From assembly GCA_949358305.1 (NCBI GenBank), contig OX442322.1:3100001-3164000 (forward strand): 64,000 bases of DNA, in the 5' to 3' direction. Position 1 is the stretch's first letter; every line of letters starts with the position of its first letter. Source of the DNA: Strigamia acuminata (lineage: Eukaryota; Arthropoda; Chilopoda; Geophilomorpha; Linotaeniidae). The notes beneath the pieces are model-generated. The model was not told the origin of the DNA. It searched no databases and worked only from the letters and a program-made list of their open reading frames with translations. Made by a program: the position numbers and the translations under genes. This document shows positions 1 through 10,371 of this stretch, in pieces.

Positions 1-138
1 TGCGTCTCCGACGCCGCACCACTCCCGCGAACGACCGGTGAAGGGGAAAAGCCATCAGAGGTTTCTCATCTGAGAACCTCCCGGCCCGTGGATCTAGGTC
101 AGGTCCCGGCTGGTATTTTTGTAATATACGTTTTTTAA
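1..138 (+). CDS. Possible C-terminal tail of an E0 ORF (partial)
   Basis: Frame 1 is open from the window edge to a TAA at 136-138 (45 codons). It lies upstream of the non-coding 3' region, polypurine tract and 3' LTR of the + strand gypsy element E0, where the end of pol or of a third ORF would fall. I recognise no domain and the stretch is short, so it may be chance. Confidence 0.25.
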   Translation, partial: CVSDAAPLPRTTGEGEKPSEVSHLRTSRPVDLGQVPAGIFVIYVF

Positions 139-593
139 CTTAATTTTTTTTTTCCTTTGAAACAATTTGTTTAGCGTTATTTTTTTTTTAACCATTTGGG
201 AGGATTGACCAACCTCTCCCATCCTTGTTTGATTTACACATTTTTTTTTGTTTTTTATGTTTAATTGTCATTACTATTCTTTCATCCCGGGTCTGTTACG
301 CTCAGACTCGGTGAATTGTTTTTAAATTTGTATAATTTTCAATAGTTGATTTTTGTTTTCGGCCAATCTAGGCTCGGGTGAGTTCCGTTGTCCCGTGTTG
401 CTACCATCAGGGGCGGACGGTGCTGCAGTCTTCGGACGAGCGGCACCAACCGCTAGCCCGGTGCATGACGGTGCCGTTACTTTCGAACTGACGGCGCCAG
501 TCCGCATTCGGCAAAGGAAGTCTCGTGTTGTGTTTGCCTCGGTTCGCATGGCCCCATTGGTGTTGTGTGTGGCCCCTGTGTTCCTTACCTTTT

Positions 594-607
594 TCGGAGG
601 GGGGAGC
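594..607 (+). promoter_or_regulatory. Polypurine tract of E0
   Basis: A G-rich purine run ending GGAGGGGGGAGC directly abuts the TGTGAC start of the LTR. This is the expected position for the plus-strand primer of reverse transcription. Confidence 0.7.
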
Positions 608-1193
608 TGTGACCGTCAGGCCACCTGGGGTGACCTACGTCACTGCCACACACCGCCATACGGCCCCAAGATCACCCCCTGATTGGGCAAGGTGATCTAG
701 CCCGGGGGAAGGAGGGAGCTGAGTGGTGTGGGGAGGAGTAGCAGAGAGAGAGAGTGCGGGCACCGACCAGGACGGTCGTGTGTTGACAGAGTTCCAGGGT
801 GTTGTAGTTGACGAGGGGACAAGACGTGTCCCGGCTGAGAGGACTCTGCACTCCTTCCCATTCACCACAGCGATGCTCAGTATCTGGGTTTACCACCCAA
901 TACAGCCTCCATGAGTGGTCACTGCGGGCTGTAGGTAAGTACAGCATGAATGTAACGTTGAACCGACTACGTCACCCATTGGGCTCGCGCCCAGTGTGTG
1001 ACGGGTCGATTGCCGGTGCGGCGTGCCTTCGTGGCACCCCTGCAACGGGTAACGGGATTCCCCATACCCCTAGACAACACAATAAAGGCCAACCAACCAA
1101 TATTGTGGGATTCCCCGTTATTTACGTGAAGTATGCGTCCCTACCCAGCGTTATCAGTCCCCTGACTACGCTGGCGAGACCATAGCAGTCACA
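608..1193 (+). repeat. 3' LTR of E0 (586 bp)
   Basis: The LTR begins TGTGAC and ends GTCACA, a perfect 6-bp terminal inverted repeat with canonical TG/CA ends. A polyadenylation signal AATAAA lies near 1080. It follows a polypurine tract and is followed at once by the interrupted protease codons of E1. No second copy is visible here to confirm the ends. Confidence 0.7.
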
Positions 1194-1600
1194 GGATCAC
1201 CCAATAAAAGCTGGTAATTGAAATCCTTAACTATCAAAACTTCAACTGCATACTGCAATTGTCCTATGTGAATGTTCAAATTTGTCTTACCCACTGGAGT
1301 TATTAAAACACTACCTATTCTTTGCAATCTAATGTTTGGCGTAGGTTGGTAATTCAACTGCAATACATCTGCTATTTCTTTATTCAAAAGATTACTTTTT
1401 GCTCCAGTGTCCATGACTGCTTTTATTTCCAAATTCTTTACAATTACTGGGATTTCCAACAATGACTCCGAAATTTTTGCGTCAATTATAGTGATGTTAT
1501 CCTTTTTCCATCTTCTTTTCTTCTTCTTACTTCTATTTGGATGGTAACAATTTCTTTGTGGCCGTTCAGCTAGTTTTCCGTCTGTTGTTGCGTGTTGACC
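1194..1600 (-). pseudogene. E1 retropepsin fragment (pol N-terminus)
   Basis: This is the aspartic protease of a - strand Ty3/gypsy element that would process the Gag-Pol polyprotein. The active-site motif DTGAKSNLL and the C-terminal LLLG motif are visible. The frame is open upstream of the first Met at 1462 through a Lys/Arg-rich linker to about 1600, in a different frame from gag, as is usual at a gag-pol junction. The gene is cut just after LLLGDP by the E0 LTR at 1193, so RT, RNase H and integrase are missing from the window. Confidence 0.75.
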
Positions 1601-1659
1601 CGAGTTGGGTTAGGGGGTCCTGAATTTTGAGGTCCTTTCCTTCTCCTTCTTCTTGGTCT

Positions 1660-2973
1660 TCAAGCATTACTACCTCTATCTTGTTGGTAACTTGGTGGAT
1701 TATAGAATTCGCAACTAAAATGATGATAGCATCCGCACGAACGAGTATTATTATTACTACTATTGTTGTTATTATTAGTATTATAATTTTGCCTACCACC
1801 TCTGTTACTACCTCTTTGAAAGTTCTGGTTTTGAAAATTCTGACCTCCTTGTCTCATTGGTGCATACCACTGGCTTCCTATTAAGATGGGTACTTCAGAC
1901 TCCGGGTCCACTGTCTCAAAAGCTAATAACTGTTGCCTCAAGTTTGCATTTTCAGATAAAAGCTCGGCGTGGGTTAATGGGGTTACAACAGTTCCACTCA
2001 GTTTGCCTGCTGTTACTGGAGTTACCTTTTCGTCCACTACCTTTTTGAAAAGTGACAGCAGTACGTCCGTTGGATCCTTGAATTTCATGGTCTCGTACAT
2101 CTTAAGTCTTTGTTCCATCTCTGCCAGTTTAGTCGGAAATACAGTTACAATCATTTGCTGCATTGCCGGCTTCAAACCTTGGTATACATAATTAATTTTT
2201 TGACTTTCAGTGAGTTCTGGTAATACAAAAGCACATTCGGCCAAAACTTTCTTCATATAGGCATCTGCTGTTCCTTCTGTGTGTCTCATGAAGTGAAGAG
2301 TATTTAAAACATTTTCCTGGCCTCAACGAAACTTTTTTTCAAGTTGTGGTTTCCACTCGGTCCAAGTCCATGTTGGATTCTTTTTTAATAACTCCACAAA
2401 CCATGCCAGTCCATCAGTTTTTAACGCTAATGGTAAATGCTTAACTCTCTCATCATCAGTGCCTATTGTGGCTTCATACGCTACTAGCCATTGGTCGATG
2501 TTTTCCTTTGTGGTGTCATAAGAAATAACATCTCGCTTTTGTATCATTACACTCTTAAAAAGGTCAGTTAGAACTGCTATTGGGTCCGTCATCTTGGATT
2601 GTGTTCCTTTTGATGTGGATCCTTGAGTATTAGTTTTTACTAAAGGTGTTTGTATCTTTATTGGTGTTAATAATTTAAAAACTGACTGTAACAATTTTTG
2701 GTTTATTAATTTCAAAGGTGAAGAAGAATCAAGCTCCTGTTGCGATAAGGAATCTTGGAAATGCTCTTCTTTGTTTATCTCAACAACTGGTTCCTCTTGT
2801 TTTGTTTCAAGAACTTGTTCTTCCTCTTCAACTTCAAGCTTAGTGTGTTTTATCTTTCCACTCCCTCTTTTAGTTGTGATATTAGGGTTGTCTACTGTCC
2901 TTCGTAATTCTTGATTTTGAAAATCTAGTAGATTATCCGTTTGTGTTTGTGTAAGCTTTACTGGTTTCTCCAC
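1660..2973 (-). pseudogene. gag: E1 gag, one in-frame stop
   Basis: This is the Gag structural protein of E1. Two open segments (2973-2323, 216 codons; 2289-1660, 209 codons) lie in one frame and are separated by a single UGA after the KKFR motif, in the middle of the Retrotrans_gag capsid region. The first segment has an acidic Glu-rich N-terminus and then the W-x-E/F capsid core; the second continues the capsid and ends in an Asn-rich, Arg/Gly-rich tail. I see no clear CCHC knuckle. The UGA is probably inactivating, although a suppressible stop cannot be excluded by reading alone. Confidence 0.75.
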
Positions 2974-3601
2974 TGTTAAGCTTTGAAATGCACTATAATT
3001 TTTATTTTCACTACTCTATAATGCACCTCACACATTCACTAATAACCACAATTCACCAACACACAATCCTGAAACAAATTTTATTTATTATCAATAAACA
3101 CCAATTCAAATTCAAATTCAAAATATCAACAACAATATTGCTAATTTCCTGAAAATAGGCAAATATTACTATTAGTCATCAACAGAATCAATATAATTTA
3201 TCAACTTCCTGGAAAAATAAAATTATTAAAACTATAAATTATTATCAAAATTATTTCCCTCTAAATATTTGATATTCAACAGTTTTAAACAACTTTAACA
3301 ATTAAATCCAAAATATTACTTAATCTAATGCAATCTTATTAAATATTTAATCACTATACTGTCTTCAAACTCTGAGTCACTCTCTGATTCACTCTTATTT
3401 TATCTATTATGCAAATTATCTTGCACTCTTTCTAAATTTTATAAGAAATTTCTCTTTTTAACTAAGTTTTTACGGGGTTTTTAGCTCTAACTTCTCAATT
3501 TTAGCACAAAACTGGCTGATTTTACTGTAAACTTGTACTTATTCACTACTTTTATCAACCAATTAGTGGGTCTCAAAAGAAAACCGCAATCTCCACCACT
3601 T
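2974..3601 (-). other. E1 5' leader with candidate tRNA-Ala primer site
   Basis: This AT-rich leader lies between the gag start and the 5' LTR. At its right edge the + strand ends ATCTCCACCA, three bases from the LTR; this matches the 3' end of insect-type tRNA-Ala over ten bases, with an indel in the next few. That suggests tRNA-Ala priming of - strand E1. No other coding potential is seen. Confidence 0.5.
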
Positions 3602-4090
3602 TGTTACGTGGCCAAATGGCCAATGCTGACCACGTAACTTATACTTATTTTGGTAAACATTTAATAACTAAGAGTGAGGTAAATAAAGAGTCAGAGTTTG
3701 AGTTGAAAACAAAACAGTATTCTTTATTCTTTAAATATAAATCATAAAACTAAAGCATAAATACAAATCATAAAACTAAACCTAATTAAACCTGAAACAC
3801 ATATAAATTACGAGATATGATTAACACTTTGATTTCAGTTCAGTTTGGAGGGAAACGGTCACTCCACTCCAATTGCTGGCTGTTGTTAACCGTTTGAAAG
3901 CCCGGGATGGACTGAGTTCTCAGAGCCAAGGTGGCTCTTTTATATTGAGATACCCCCCTCGATTAATCATAATTGAACAGGCCGTGATGCAATCATCACG
4001 TACGCTGTCTAGTGATAGATTGTAGTAACTCTAATAAGATTTGTGCTAGTTTGAGGCGATCGGCAGACGACGCGCCTCAACCGCATGACA
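3602..4090 (-). repeat. 5' LTR of E1 (about 489 bp)
   Basis: On the - strand this LTR starts TGTCATGCGG and ends CGTAACA. It carries a TATA box (ATATAAAAG, near 3950) and an AATAAA near 3724 in the expected order. A 9-bp perfect inverted repeat (GTTACGTGG/CCACGTAAC) closes its U5 end at 3604-3639. Its right boundary abuts family A LTR sequence, so E1 appears to have inserted into that older LTR. There is no second copy in the window to confirm the outer end. Confidence 0.6.
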
Positions 4091-5408
4091 ATATGTTGTT
4101 ATCGTTTGATCTCACTTTCTCTATCGACACATCAGGCCACCTCAGCTCTTCACAATTAGTATTAATACTATATTGTTATTGTTGTTGTAGGGCTATTTCG
4201 GGAAGACTAACTCCGGTAATGGACATGTTAATAACATGAAATGGCCCCGTAACGTTAGCTTGCTGTTCTACGGGACAGTTAGAGTTTGTACGGTGGCTTA
4301 ATGTAACGGTCTTATACAGTAAGACCTTGCTAATTGAAAGTTGGTCCCTCAGCTAACTGGCCACAGCCCGCTGCAGGATGGTTGTTGTAAATTGTTCTCC
4401 CGGGGCCCCCACATTCGTGGCTGGTCCCTCCGCATGTTAAAGGCCGGTCAATGGCTTATTCACAGGCACACTACGCCGGGTTGATAGCCCGTGAGCAATA
4501 TCCGTGAAGACATTGCATTAAATAACTACCTGGATAATGGTAATCCAACAGCAGTGGCTGATTAATATTTTACCCGGTGCTCGGTCCACTGACCCCGTCA
4601 TCGTAAGGCATGCTGGCGGATGGGGGAGTCAAATCCTCCCGCGATGGTTCTCTCGACCGTCGTGACGGTCTCCGCCCCATTGTACACTCCGGGTTAGTAA
4701 CCCGTGAACAGGAGTTAAACAACACTGTGTTAAACAAATTACTCGGGCATTGGTAATCCTGTATTGGCAATAACTTTTATACCGGTAAGTCCATAGAAAT
4801 GTTTACCTGGTGGTTGGTACCACCGATAGCAATTTAAAGCGTACAATTAAATACTCGGCGTCTGATCACGAGATCTTGTCGTCGTAAGGCATGCTGGCGG
4901 ATGGAGTCTCAACAACTCCCGCGACGTTCTCTCAATTGTCGTGACGGTCCCCGCCCAATTAATATTTATATAACAATTCACTTGTTATATTTCCCTAATC
5001 ACTTTACCTTTATTCATCTGGAACATAGAATATTCTGCCGAATATTCCTATTCATGCGAAGGACTCTTTACATTATTTAGACAATCGAGCTGCGGACCAA
5101 ATACGTCTCCGTAGCGTCATTTGTGACGATGCCGCAAGTCAGCCGTATCCCTCTGGCTTCGCCCGGATCCTCAACCAGTTGATGCCGCCCGTTTACACGC
5201 GCTCAGAACCCTCTTATGTATATGATTAATAAATATGTTATGTCACACAAAACTGTAAGTTATTTCTATTCAGTCACGTATTCACGTTGGTAAAGACTTC
5301 CGTAGCTTATCTCGGTTAGGTTGTTGCTAGTCTTAGCAACGTCTTGTTTAAACCAATTTATCTATCTCAAATTGGCTATTAAATTAGCCTAAAAGTAGAA
5401 TCGTCACA
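4091..5408 (+). repeat. Family A long LTR, copy 1 (5'-truncated)
   Basis: It is collinear with the copy at 34986-36704 from about the middle to the common terminus AGAATCGTCACA. Its first ~400 bp are replaced by the E1 LTR. It contains both copies of an internal ~75-bp module (near 4600 and 4880). No primer site follows, so it is a solo or broken LTR. Confidence 0.75.
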
Positions 5409-5434
5409 CCTTTAAACTCAGTTGAGTTAAAAGG
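5409..5434. repeat. 26-bp near-perfect palindrome at LTR edge
   Basis: CCTTTAAACTCA, a GT centre, then TGAGTTAAAAGG: 12-bp arms with one mismatch. It lies immediately after the end of LTR A copy 1 and before the P-like coding fragment. Confidence 0.6.
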
Positions 5435-5444
5435 TTTAAAACAT

Positions 5445-5912
5445 TTGGCAGGTTCAGTAATGCAAAAAACATTGCGTCAAGCTAGAAAAATATTTGAACC
5501 ACAACAATTCACAGCCTTTCATGAGTCTGTTTCAAAAGAAGGAGCAACTGATGAAAACGATACTTATACACAACAAATCGATCGTGGGGATTTAATATAC
5601 ACTTCAGACAATTGCTTCAAACTTTTTTTAAGACTCCATTCTATAACAGATGAATTTTATTCAAATTCACATTGTAAGGATAGATTACAATTGTCGAGAA
5701 ATGCAATTAATTCTGATAGGGAGTTAACTGAGGTTTGGAATGAATTTGCAAATTGCATTCCTGCAATGAATACAATTTTTAAAGCAATTACTGAAACGTT
5801 TTTGACAAATCGTGGAAATTTGGCCGCCAAAAGTTTGAAAGAGGATGTTTGTTTATTTGGAATAAATCAAAAAAAGCAAAAGGAAGTGAAGCAAGGCCTT
5901 AGAAAACATTAA
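5445..5912 (+). pseudogene. C-terminal part of a P-like (THAP9-type) transposase, inverted fragment
   Basis: This is a 155-codon open frame. It resembles the C-terminus of P-element/THAP9 transposases: an RGDLIYTSDNCFKLF-like block, a central F..C....N.I...I segment and the ending LTNRGNLAAKSLKED...GLRKH. It lies on the strand opposite to the rest of the P-like gene (5973-9771), which lacks exactly this end. It is therefore probably its displaced and inverted last exon, or part of a second copy. Polyadenylation-like AATAAA motifs follow at 5925-5955. The Met at 5445 is unlikely to be a true start. Confidence 0.55.
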
Positions 5913-6395
5913 AAAATTACAATAATAAAACATAAACTTTAATTTTCAATAAAATCTCTTAAACAATTATTTTTATGTATCTATAGTGTTGCCAGTACGC
6001 AAAGCTGTGACATAAGAACGTGATGCGTTCAGTTTCTTTGTATTTTGTGAAAATTGTTCTTCTGATGGCTTTTCATTTCGTCCGCCACAGCCTCGTTGTT
6101 GACTAAATTTTTGTTCGAGAACATCCTGGTTAAAATGTGAGGTTAACACATACTATGCACTATTTTGCAGCAGAAAGGTAACAAGTTCTGTTATAGAATA
6201 AACTGTAAAAATAAAATTTTATTGTTATAAATTGAAAGAAATTAAATTTATGTAACTCAAACCTGTAATTTTGTGACCTTCATCTGTTTCTCTGGACAGC
6301 AACATGTTATTTTTTTGTGTCTGTGTGAAATTTTGTAAATGTTAAATTTCTTCTTTCCAAGAATTTAAATATGCTAAAAAATGATTTTTCAACCA

Positions 6396-6449
6396 CTGAA
6401 ACAAAAAGTAGATTATTTTATGAAGAAAAATATTAATTGCACAACTTAC
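6396..6449 (-). other. 54-nt intron in the P-like transposase
   Basis: On the - strand it runs from GTAAGTTGTG to TTTGTTTCAG, between coding blocks ending DERLL and starting WLKNHF. Its length is a multiple of three and it has no stop, so a simple ORF call reads through it. Protein similarity stops inside and resumes outside. Confidence 0.6.
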
Positions 6450-6760
6450 TAGCAATCTTTCATCAGTAGGGGACGTGTATGGCAGTAGATTCACATTTCT
6501 CTTTCTGGTTCCAGCAAATGCACTACTCACATTTACGCAATCGAACCATTTATTCATAAGACGTAAAAAACAACAGTTTCTGGTGCTTCTTCACCCATCA
6601 ATTCTTCTACTGCAGCAGCAGTTCTGGCACTAAACACTTGGCTTGCCAGCCTCACATTCATTTTCGAATGGGGTGTTAAGAAAACAGGTTCTCTAGTGAG
6701 ACGCCATGTTATTCGGTGTTTAGTGGCTTCTGACTTTACAAAAGTGTTTTTGATATGGTG

Positions 6761-6810
6761 AAAGGTGATCAACATATCGTGTGGTACCACACGATATGTT
6801 GATCACCTTT
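6761..6810. repeat. 50-bp perfect palindrome inside the transposase
   Basis: Two perfect 25-bp arms meet at GGTACC (6783-6788). The - strand coding frame is intact on both sides, but about 23 bp of reverse-complement copy lies between them and shifts the frame. This looks like a fold-back (templated) insertion. Confidence 0.85.
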
Positions 6811-8311
6811 TTTAAGCAGTCTTGGCTTGCATTGCACGTTGCTGTTTGCAAAGCAGTTGCGGGTCGTTTTTAAAAGGTGTGGGCAATCACAAATGAACCA
6901 AAGCGGTCGTTCTGGAGCATATCTATTTTTGCATTTATATGGCAGATTACCACTTGCATTTCGTCGAAAAAGTTTCCTGTTGACACTTGCACCATCGGCA
7001 ACAACAGCTATAACTTTAAATCCAGCTACTTCAAGATGTTCAATTCCTTCCCACATGATTTTATTCAACTGTTCTTCCTTAAGGCTGTGTGTGGGAAAAT
7101 GTGCATAGGCATACTTGAATCCTGTAACAGCCCCGCGGACGAAAAGTGCTAACATTTAACTTGCGACTTCTGGTAACTGAACGTCATTGGAATTTTCTTG
7201 AAGTAGCTTTGTTGTTTTGAAATCCAATAGATTTGTGAAGCCCATTAATTTTCCTGTGTGTTTGTTGTACACTACATTGAATCGGATCTTCATTTCATCT
7301 ATTGACAGGATGACATATTTTTCATGTTCCTTTGCTGTTGTGATTTTTGAAATGGCCCTCATGTCTTCTAAGATGGCGTGATGAAATCCAGAGTTGTGTT
7401 CAAAAGCAATCACTGTCCGTTGTAATGTGCTAGCTGATGGTAAGTTCAGGAAACCACTTCTCTTAATTGCGTCGTAAGTTGAAGCAGATTTGTAGTGGAT
7501 ATATGCTGCCCATTTAATTATTTCTGGGTGCCACCTCATTTCATTTTTAGGGCAACCGGCAGCTTTAATTTGATGTTGCAGCAGTAATGTAAGTTTGAAC
7601 TGGTCTTTAGCTTTGTCGAGAGATTCCTTCAAAATGTATGAAAAATCCATATTGTCTTTCGATGTTAAGGAATGACCAAGTTGCATTTCTTTTTCAAATT
7701 TTCATTATTTAAATCAACTTGCAGTTCCTTTAAACACTGATGCTCTTTACGGAAAATGTATGATAGAATTGACTCCGTGTGGTAACCAATATGCCAACCT
7801 TCCTTTAACATGTTACGAGTTTGTTCAGGTAAACAAAAATCTAAGAAATGAGTTAAATCATTTTTGGCACGGAAAAAGAAAAACATTGAAGAGTGAATGT
7901 ATAAAGATTAAAATTTAGTCAACACTCACTTCTTTTTTGGAGACCTGAACAGATAATCGTCGTAACTTGGAAAATTTTCAATTTCATTTGCATTTTCCTG
8001 CTCTAAGACTGATTCATTCTCTAAATCAACAAATGAATCTCCACATTTATTTTGGTTTTATGTTTTCATCCGCTTTGGATGGTCATCAAACTCAACTGCA
8101 AAACGAAAGAAATTAGAATTGAAATAGTTTATTTTTGATAATAATAGTTTGTATACCATCAATGTCCCCTGTTCTATTTTCAAACATTGTTTCCAAACAT
8201 CTTTTTAATCTTATGCGTGGATTTGCAAATTTTTTTTGCTAAAAATTGAAATAGAAATATGATAAACCAATTTCAATTATGGCGTGACAATAATATTTAA
8301 CAACAGTTTAT

Positions 8312-8928
8312 ACATTGAAATTAATACTTTGTCGACCCCGACTTGTCGAAGCAGTCTTGTTGACCAGGTCGCTTTTGTCGACAAAAAAAATCCACTTTTT
8401 GATAATTTTTACAAGTCTTTTTTGTTTTAATAACTATAAATTAACAATTTATATGTATAATGTATAAAATGTTTAGGTTTCAGAAGATCACTGTTCGTTT
8501 TAGAGTAGATAATGGAGAAATGTTGTTATCTGAATGACACCATCTGAATATACGATGGGTGATAATATTTATTGAGGTACATTGTTAACCTTCAATACGT
8601 ATCTTTTGTTGTAAGCCTCGTCTTTCATTTTATAACAGGAATATTGTGTACTTTTCAAACTTCCATACTACATGCTAATCTTTGTAATTGCATAAATTAG
8701 ACGTTCAATTAATTTGAACTTTAAATTTCATTTATTGCTCGTTTGGCGAATTGTAAAGAAAATTTCACTTGAGATTTTCCGAGTTTTTGTTACTCAGAAT
8801 CCACTTCAAGTCGGCGCGAAAGAGCGTGATCAAATTATGTTGGTTTTTCGTCGCATCGGACAACTTTTAAAGCTCGTCAACAAAGCGACCTGGTCGACAA
8901 GACAGCCGAAAACTATTAATTTCAATGT
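8312..8928. mobile_element. MITE-like 617-bp inverted-repeat element
   Basis: The outer 15 bp (ACATTGAAATTAATA) are perfectly inverted at the other end. A second block of about 28 bp around GACCAGGTCGCTTT is also inverted, with a ~20-bp indel between the blocks. It has no coding potential and lies in the long intron of the P-like gene. I found no clear target duplication. Confidence 0.55.
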
Positions 8929-9011
8929 TTGATTTTCAATTTTTATTCCAATATTTTTTTCAATTTATTTTCCAAAATGCGTGGTGTCGTCAGCGGAACT
9001 CACTGCCGATC

Positions 9012-9356
9012 ACTGCGCGTCTGCAAGTCGCTCCTGCGACCGCGTGCACGTCGCTCCCGCAACGGCGTGCACATCGCTCCCGCAACCGCGTGCACATCGC
9101 TCGTGCGACTGCGTGCACGTCGCTCGTGCGACCTTGTGCACGTTGCTCGTGAGATCGCATGAACTTTGCTCGTACGACCGCGTGCACGTCGCTCCTGCAA
9201 CCGCGTGCAATTCGCTTGTACGACTGTGTGCACGTCGCTCGTGGGACCGCGCAAACCTCGTCGTACGACCGCGTGCATGTCGCTCGTGCGACCGCGTGCA
9301 CGTCACTCGTTCGACTGCGTGCACGTCGCTCTTGCGACAATGTGCAGACGCGCAGT
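9012..9356. repeat. 23-bp minisatellite bracketed by 14-bp inverted repeats
   Basis: About 14 degenerate units of 23 bp (consensus like GCGACCGCGTGCACGTCGCT plus CGT) fill 9035-9340. The array is GC-rich in an AT-rich setting. It is flanked by a perfect inverted pair: ACTGCGCGTCTGCA at 9012-9025 and its complement at 9343-9356. The period is not a multiple of three, so the ORFs on both strands here are artefacts. Confidence 0.85.
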
Positions 9357-9785
9357 AGTTAGTGGTGAAGTTACAGTTGGCAGTGTCCGAGGTTAAATTC
9401 GTGGACGGTTTGGAGCCGGCGCCCATCGCAAGTTGGGTTCAATTTTAATTTAATTTTATTTAATTTTACATTATGAAGTATTTGAATATTTTTACCTGTT
9501 CATTACTTGCTGTTGCAGATATTGGGTCTGGAAATTTGCTGGTAGGTCCTTTCTCACCATAAAAATGTTTAGAACAAATATATGTAGATCTATTCACATT
9601 TCTTATTGTAAAATTGGTTCTTTTGCAAGCAATAACCCAACGCTTGCATTTAGCTGGTAATACATCTTTATCAGGAAATGGAAAAAATGCAACATCTTTC
9701 ATATGTGATTTGTGATAATATCTACTATCGCTATTGCATTTTCCATGTGCACAGTGCTTCGTCCCAACCATGCTGCTTGTTTGTT

Positions 9786-10371
9786 TGTCTGAATAGTGCG
9801 AAATATTTCCACCAGGTGGCGACTTGTCTATGATCGTGTTTGAAACAACAAAATGGCGGAGTGACTAGTCCTTCTCTATTTGTCCAAGGTTTAAGCAGGC
9901 GGGCGAACCAATCTGTCTCCCGTGAGCACTCTATAATGTTAGTAAATTCGGCTTCCATGGTGGATAATGCCGTTCTTCTCAGCTTATTGCAGGACCAGGA
10001 AATTGGTACCCCTCCAAAAGTTACAACATGACCCCCAAAGCTTCTACGTTCATCAACATCATTAGCGTAGGAAGCATCACAATAGCCAAATAGATTCTTC
10101 GAAATTACATCACTTAGACAAATAACCTTGTTTTTAGTATTCAATAAATAACGCAAAATATGTAATAGCATCCTGACATGAGTATTCGTATGCTTTTCGT
10201 TATATTGCGAAAGCAATATAGTCGAGAATAAAACGTCTGGGCGCGTTCTCAATGCCAAAAATAAAAGACTGCTGATAAGAGAACGGTAAGGAAAAGTAGT
10301 ATTAAGTTTTGCCTTCTTTGTCGGTTTGCATACAACAACACCTTGATTACCGGGTACACTGATTTTCAGGT
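9786..10371 (-). pseudogene. copia RNase H fragment
   Basis: This is the end of the reverse transcriptase/RNase H part of a Ty1/copia pol. Blocks seen: YRSLISSLLFLALRTRPD (connection region), GYCDASYANDVDERRSFGG and ALSTMEAEF, with the usual catalytic acidic residues of copia RNase H. The frame is open from the edge of the family A LTR at 10371 to the THAP exon, and the last ~40 codons lose similarity. It is cut on the right by the E3 LTR and on the left by the P-like element. Confidence 0.75.

Larger units (their letters stand above)
1..1193 (+). mobile_element. 3' part of a + strand Ty3/gypsy element (E0)
   Basis: Only the end of this element is in the window: an AT-rich non-coding 3' region (139-587), a polypurine tract next to position 608, and a complete 3' LTR. 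The right edge cuts cleanly into the retropepsin ORF of the - strand element E1, so E0 inserted there. The left copy of the target duplication and the coding part lie outside the window. Confidence 0.7.
5973..9771 (-). pseudogene. P-element-like THAP-domain transposase, multi-exon pseudogene
   Basis: This is a DNA transposase gene of the P superfamily. Exon 1 (9771-9496) encodes a THAP DNA-binding domain with C7, C12, C66, H69 (C2CH), FPFP and the HF motif; it ends at a CAG/GTAAAA donor. Candidate internal exons are 8240-8158 and 8095-7930 (donor GTGAGT). The catalytic part covers 7886-5973 with the blocks SIDEMKI, ADGASVNRKLFRR and DCPHLLKTTRN. Small introns of 54 bp (6396-6449) and 60 bp (6203-6262) have GT/AG ends. 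Lesions: a stop TAA between 7155 and 7156, an in-frame TAA in the exon near 8070, a 23-bp fold-back insertion at about 6785, a 1-nt frameshift near 6557 and a stop at 6342. The C-terminus is missing and a matching piece lies inverted at 5445-5912. The exon joins are my inference. Confidence 0.7.

Noticed and set aside
8981-9426. Several overlapping ORFs of 67-138 codons on both strands, rich in Ala/Arg/Cys/Thr
   Set aside because: All are translations of the 23-bp minisatellite in different frames; the period is not a multiple of three and no frame is favoured.
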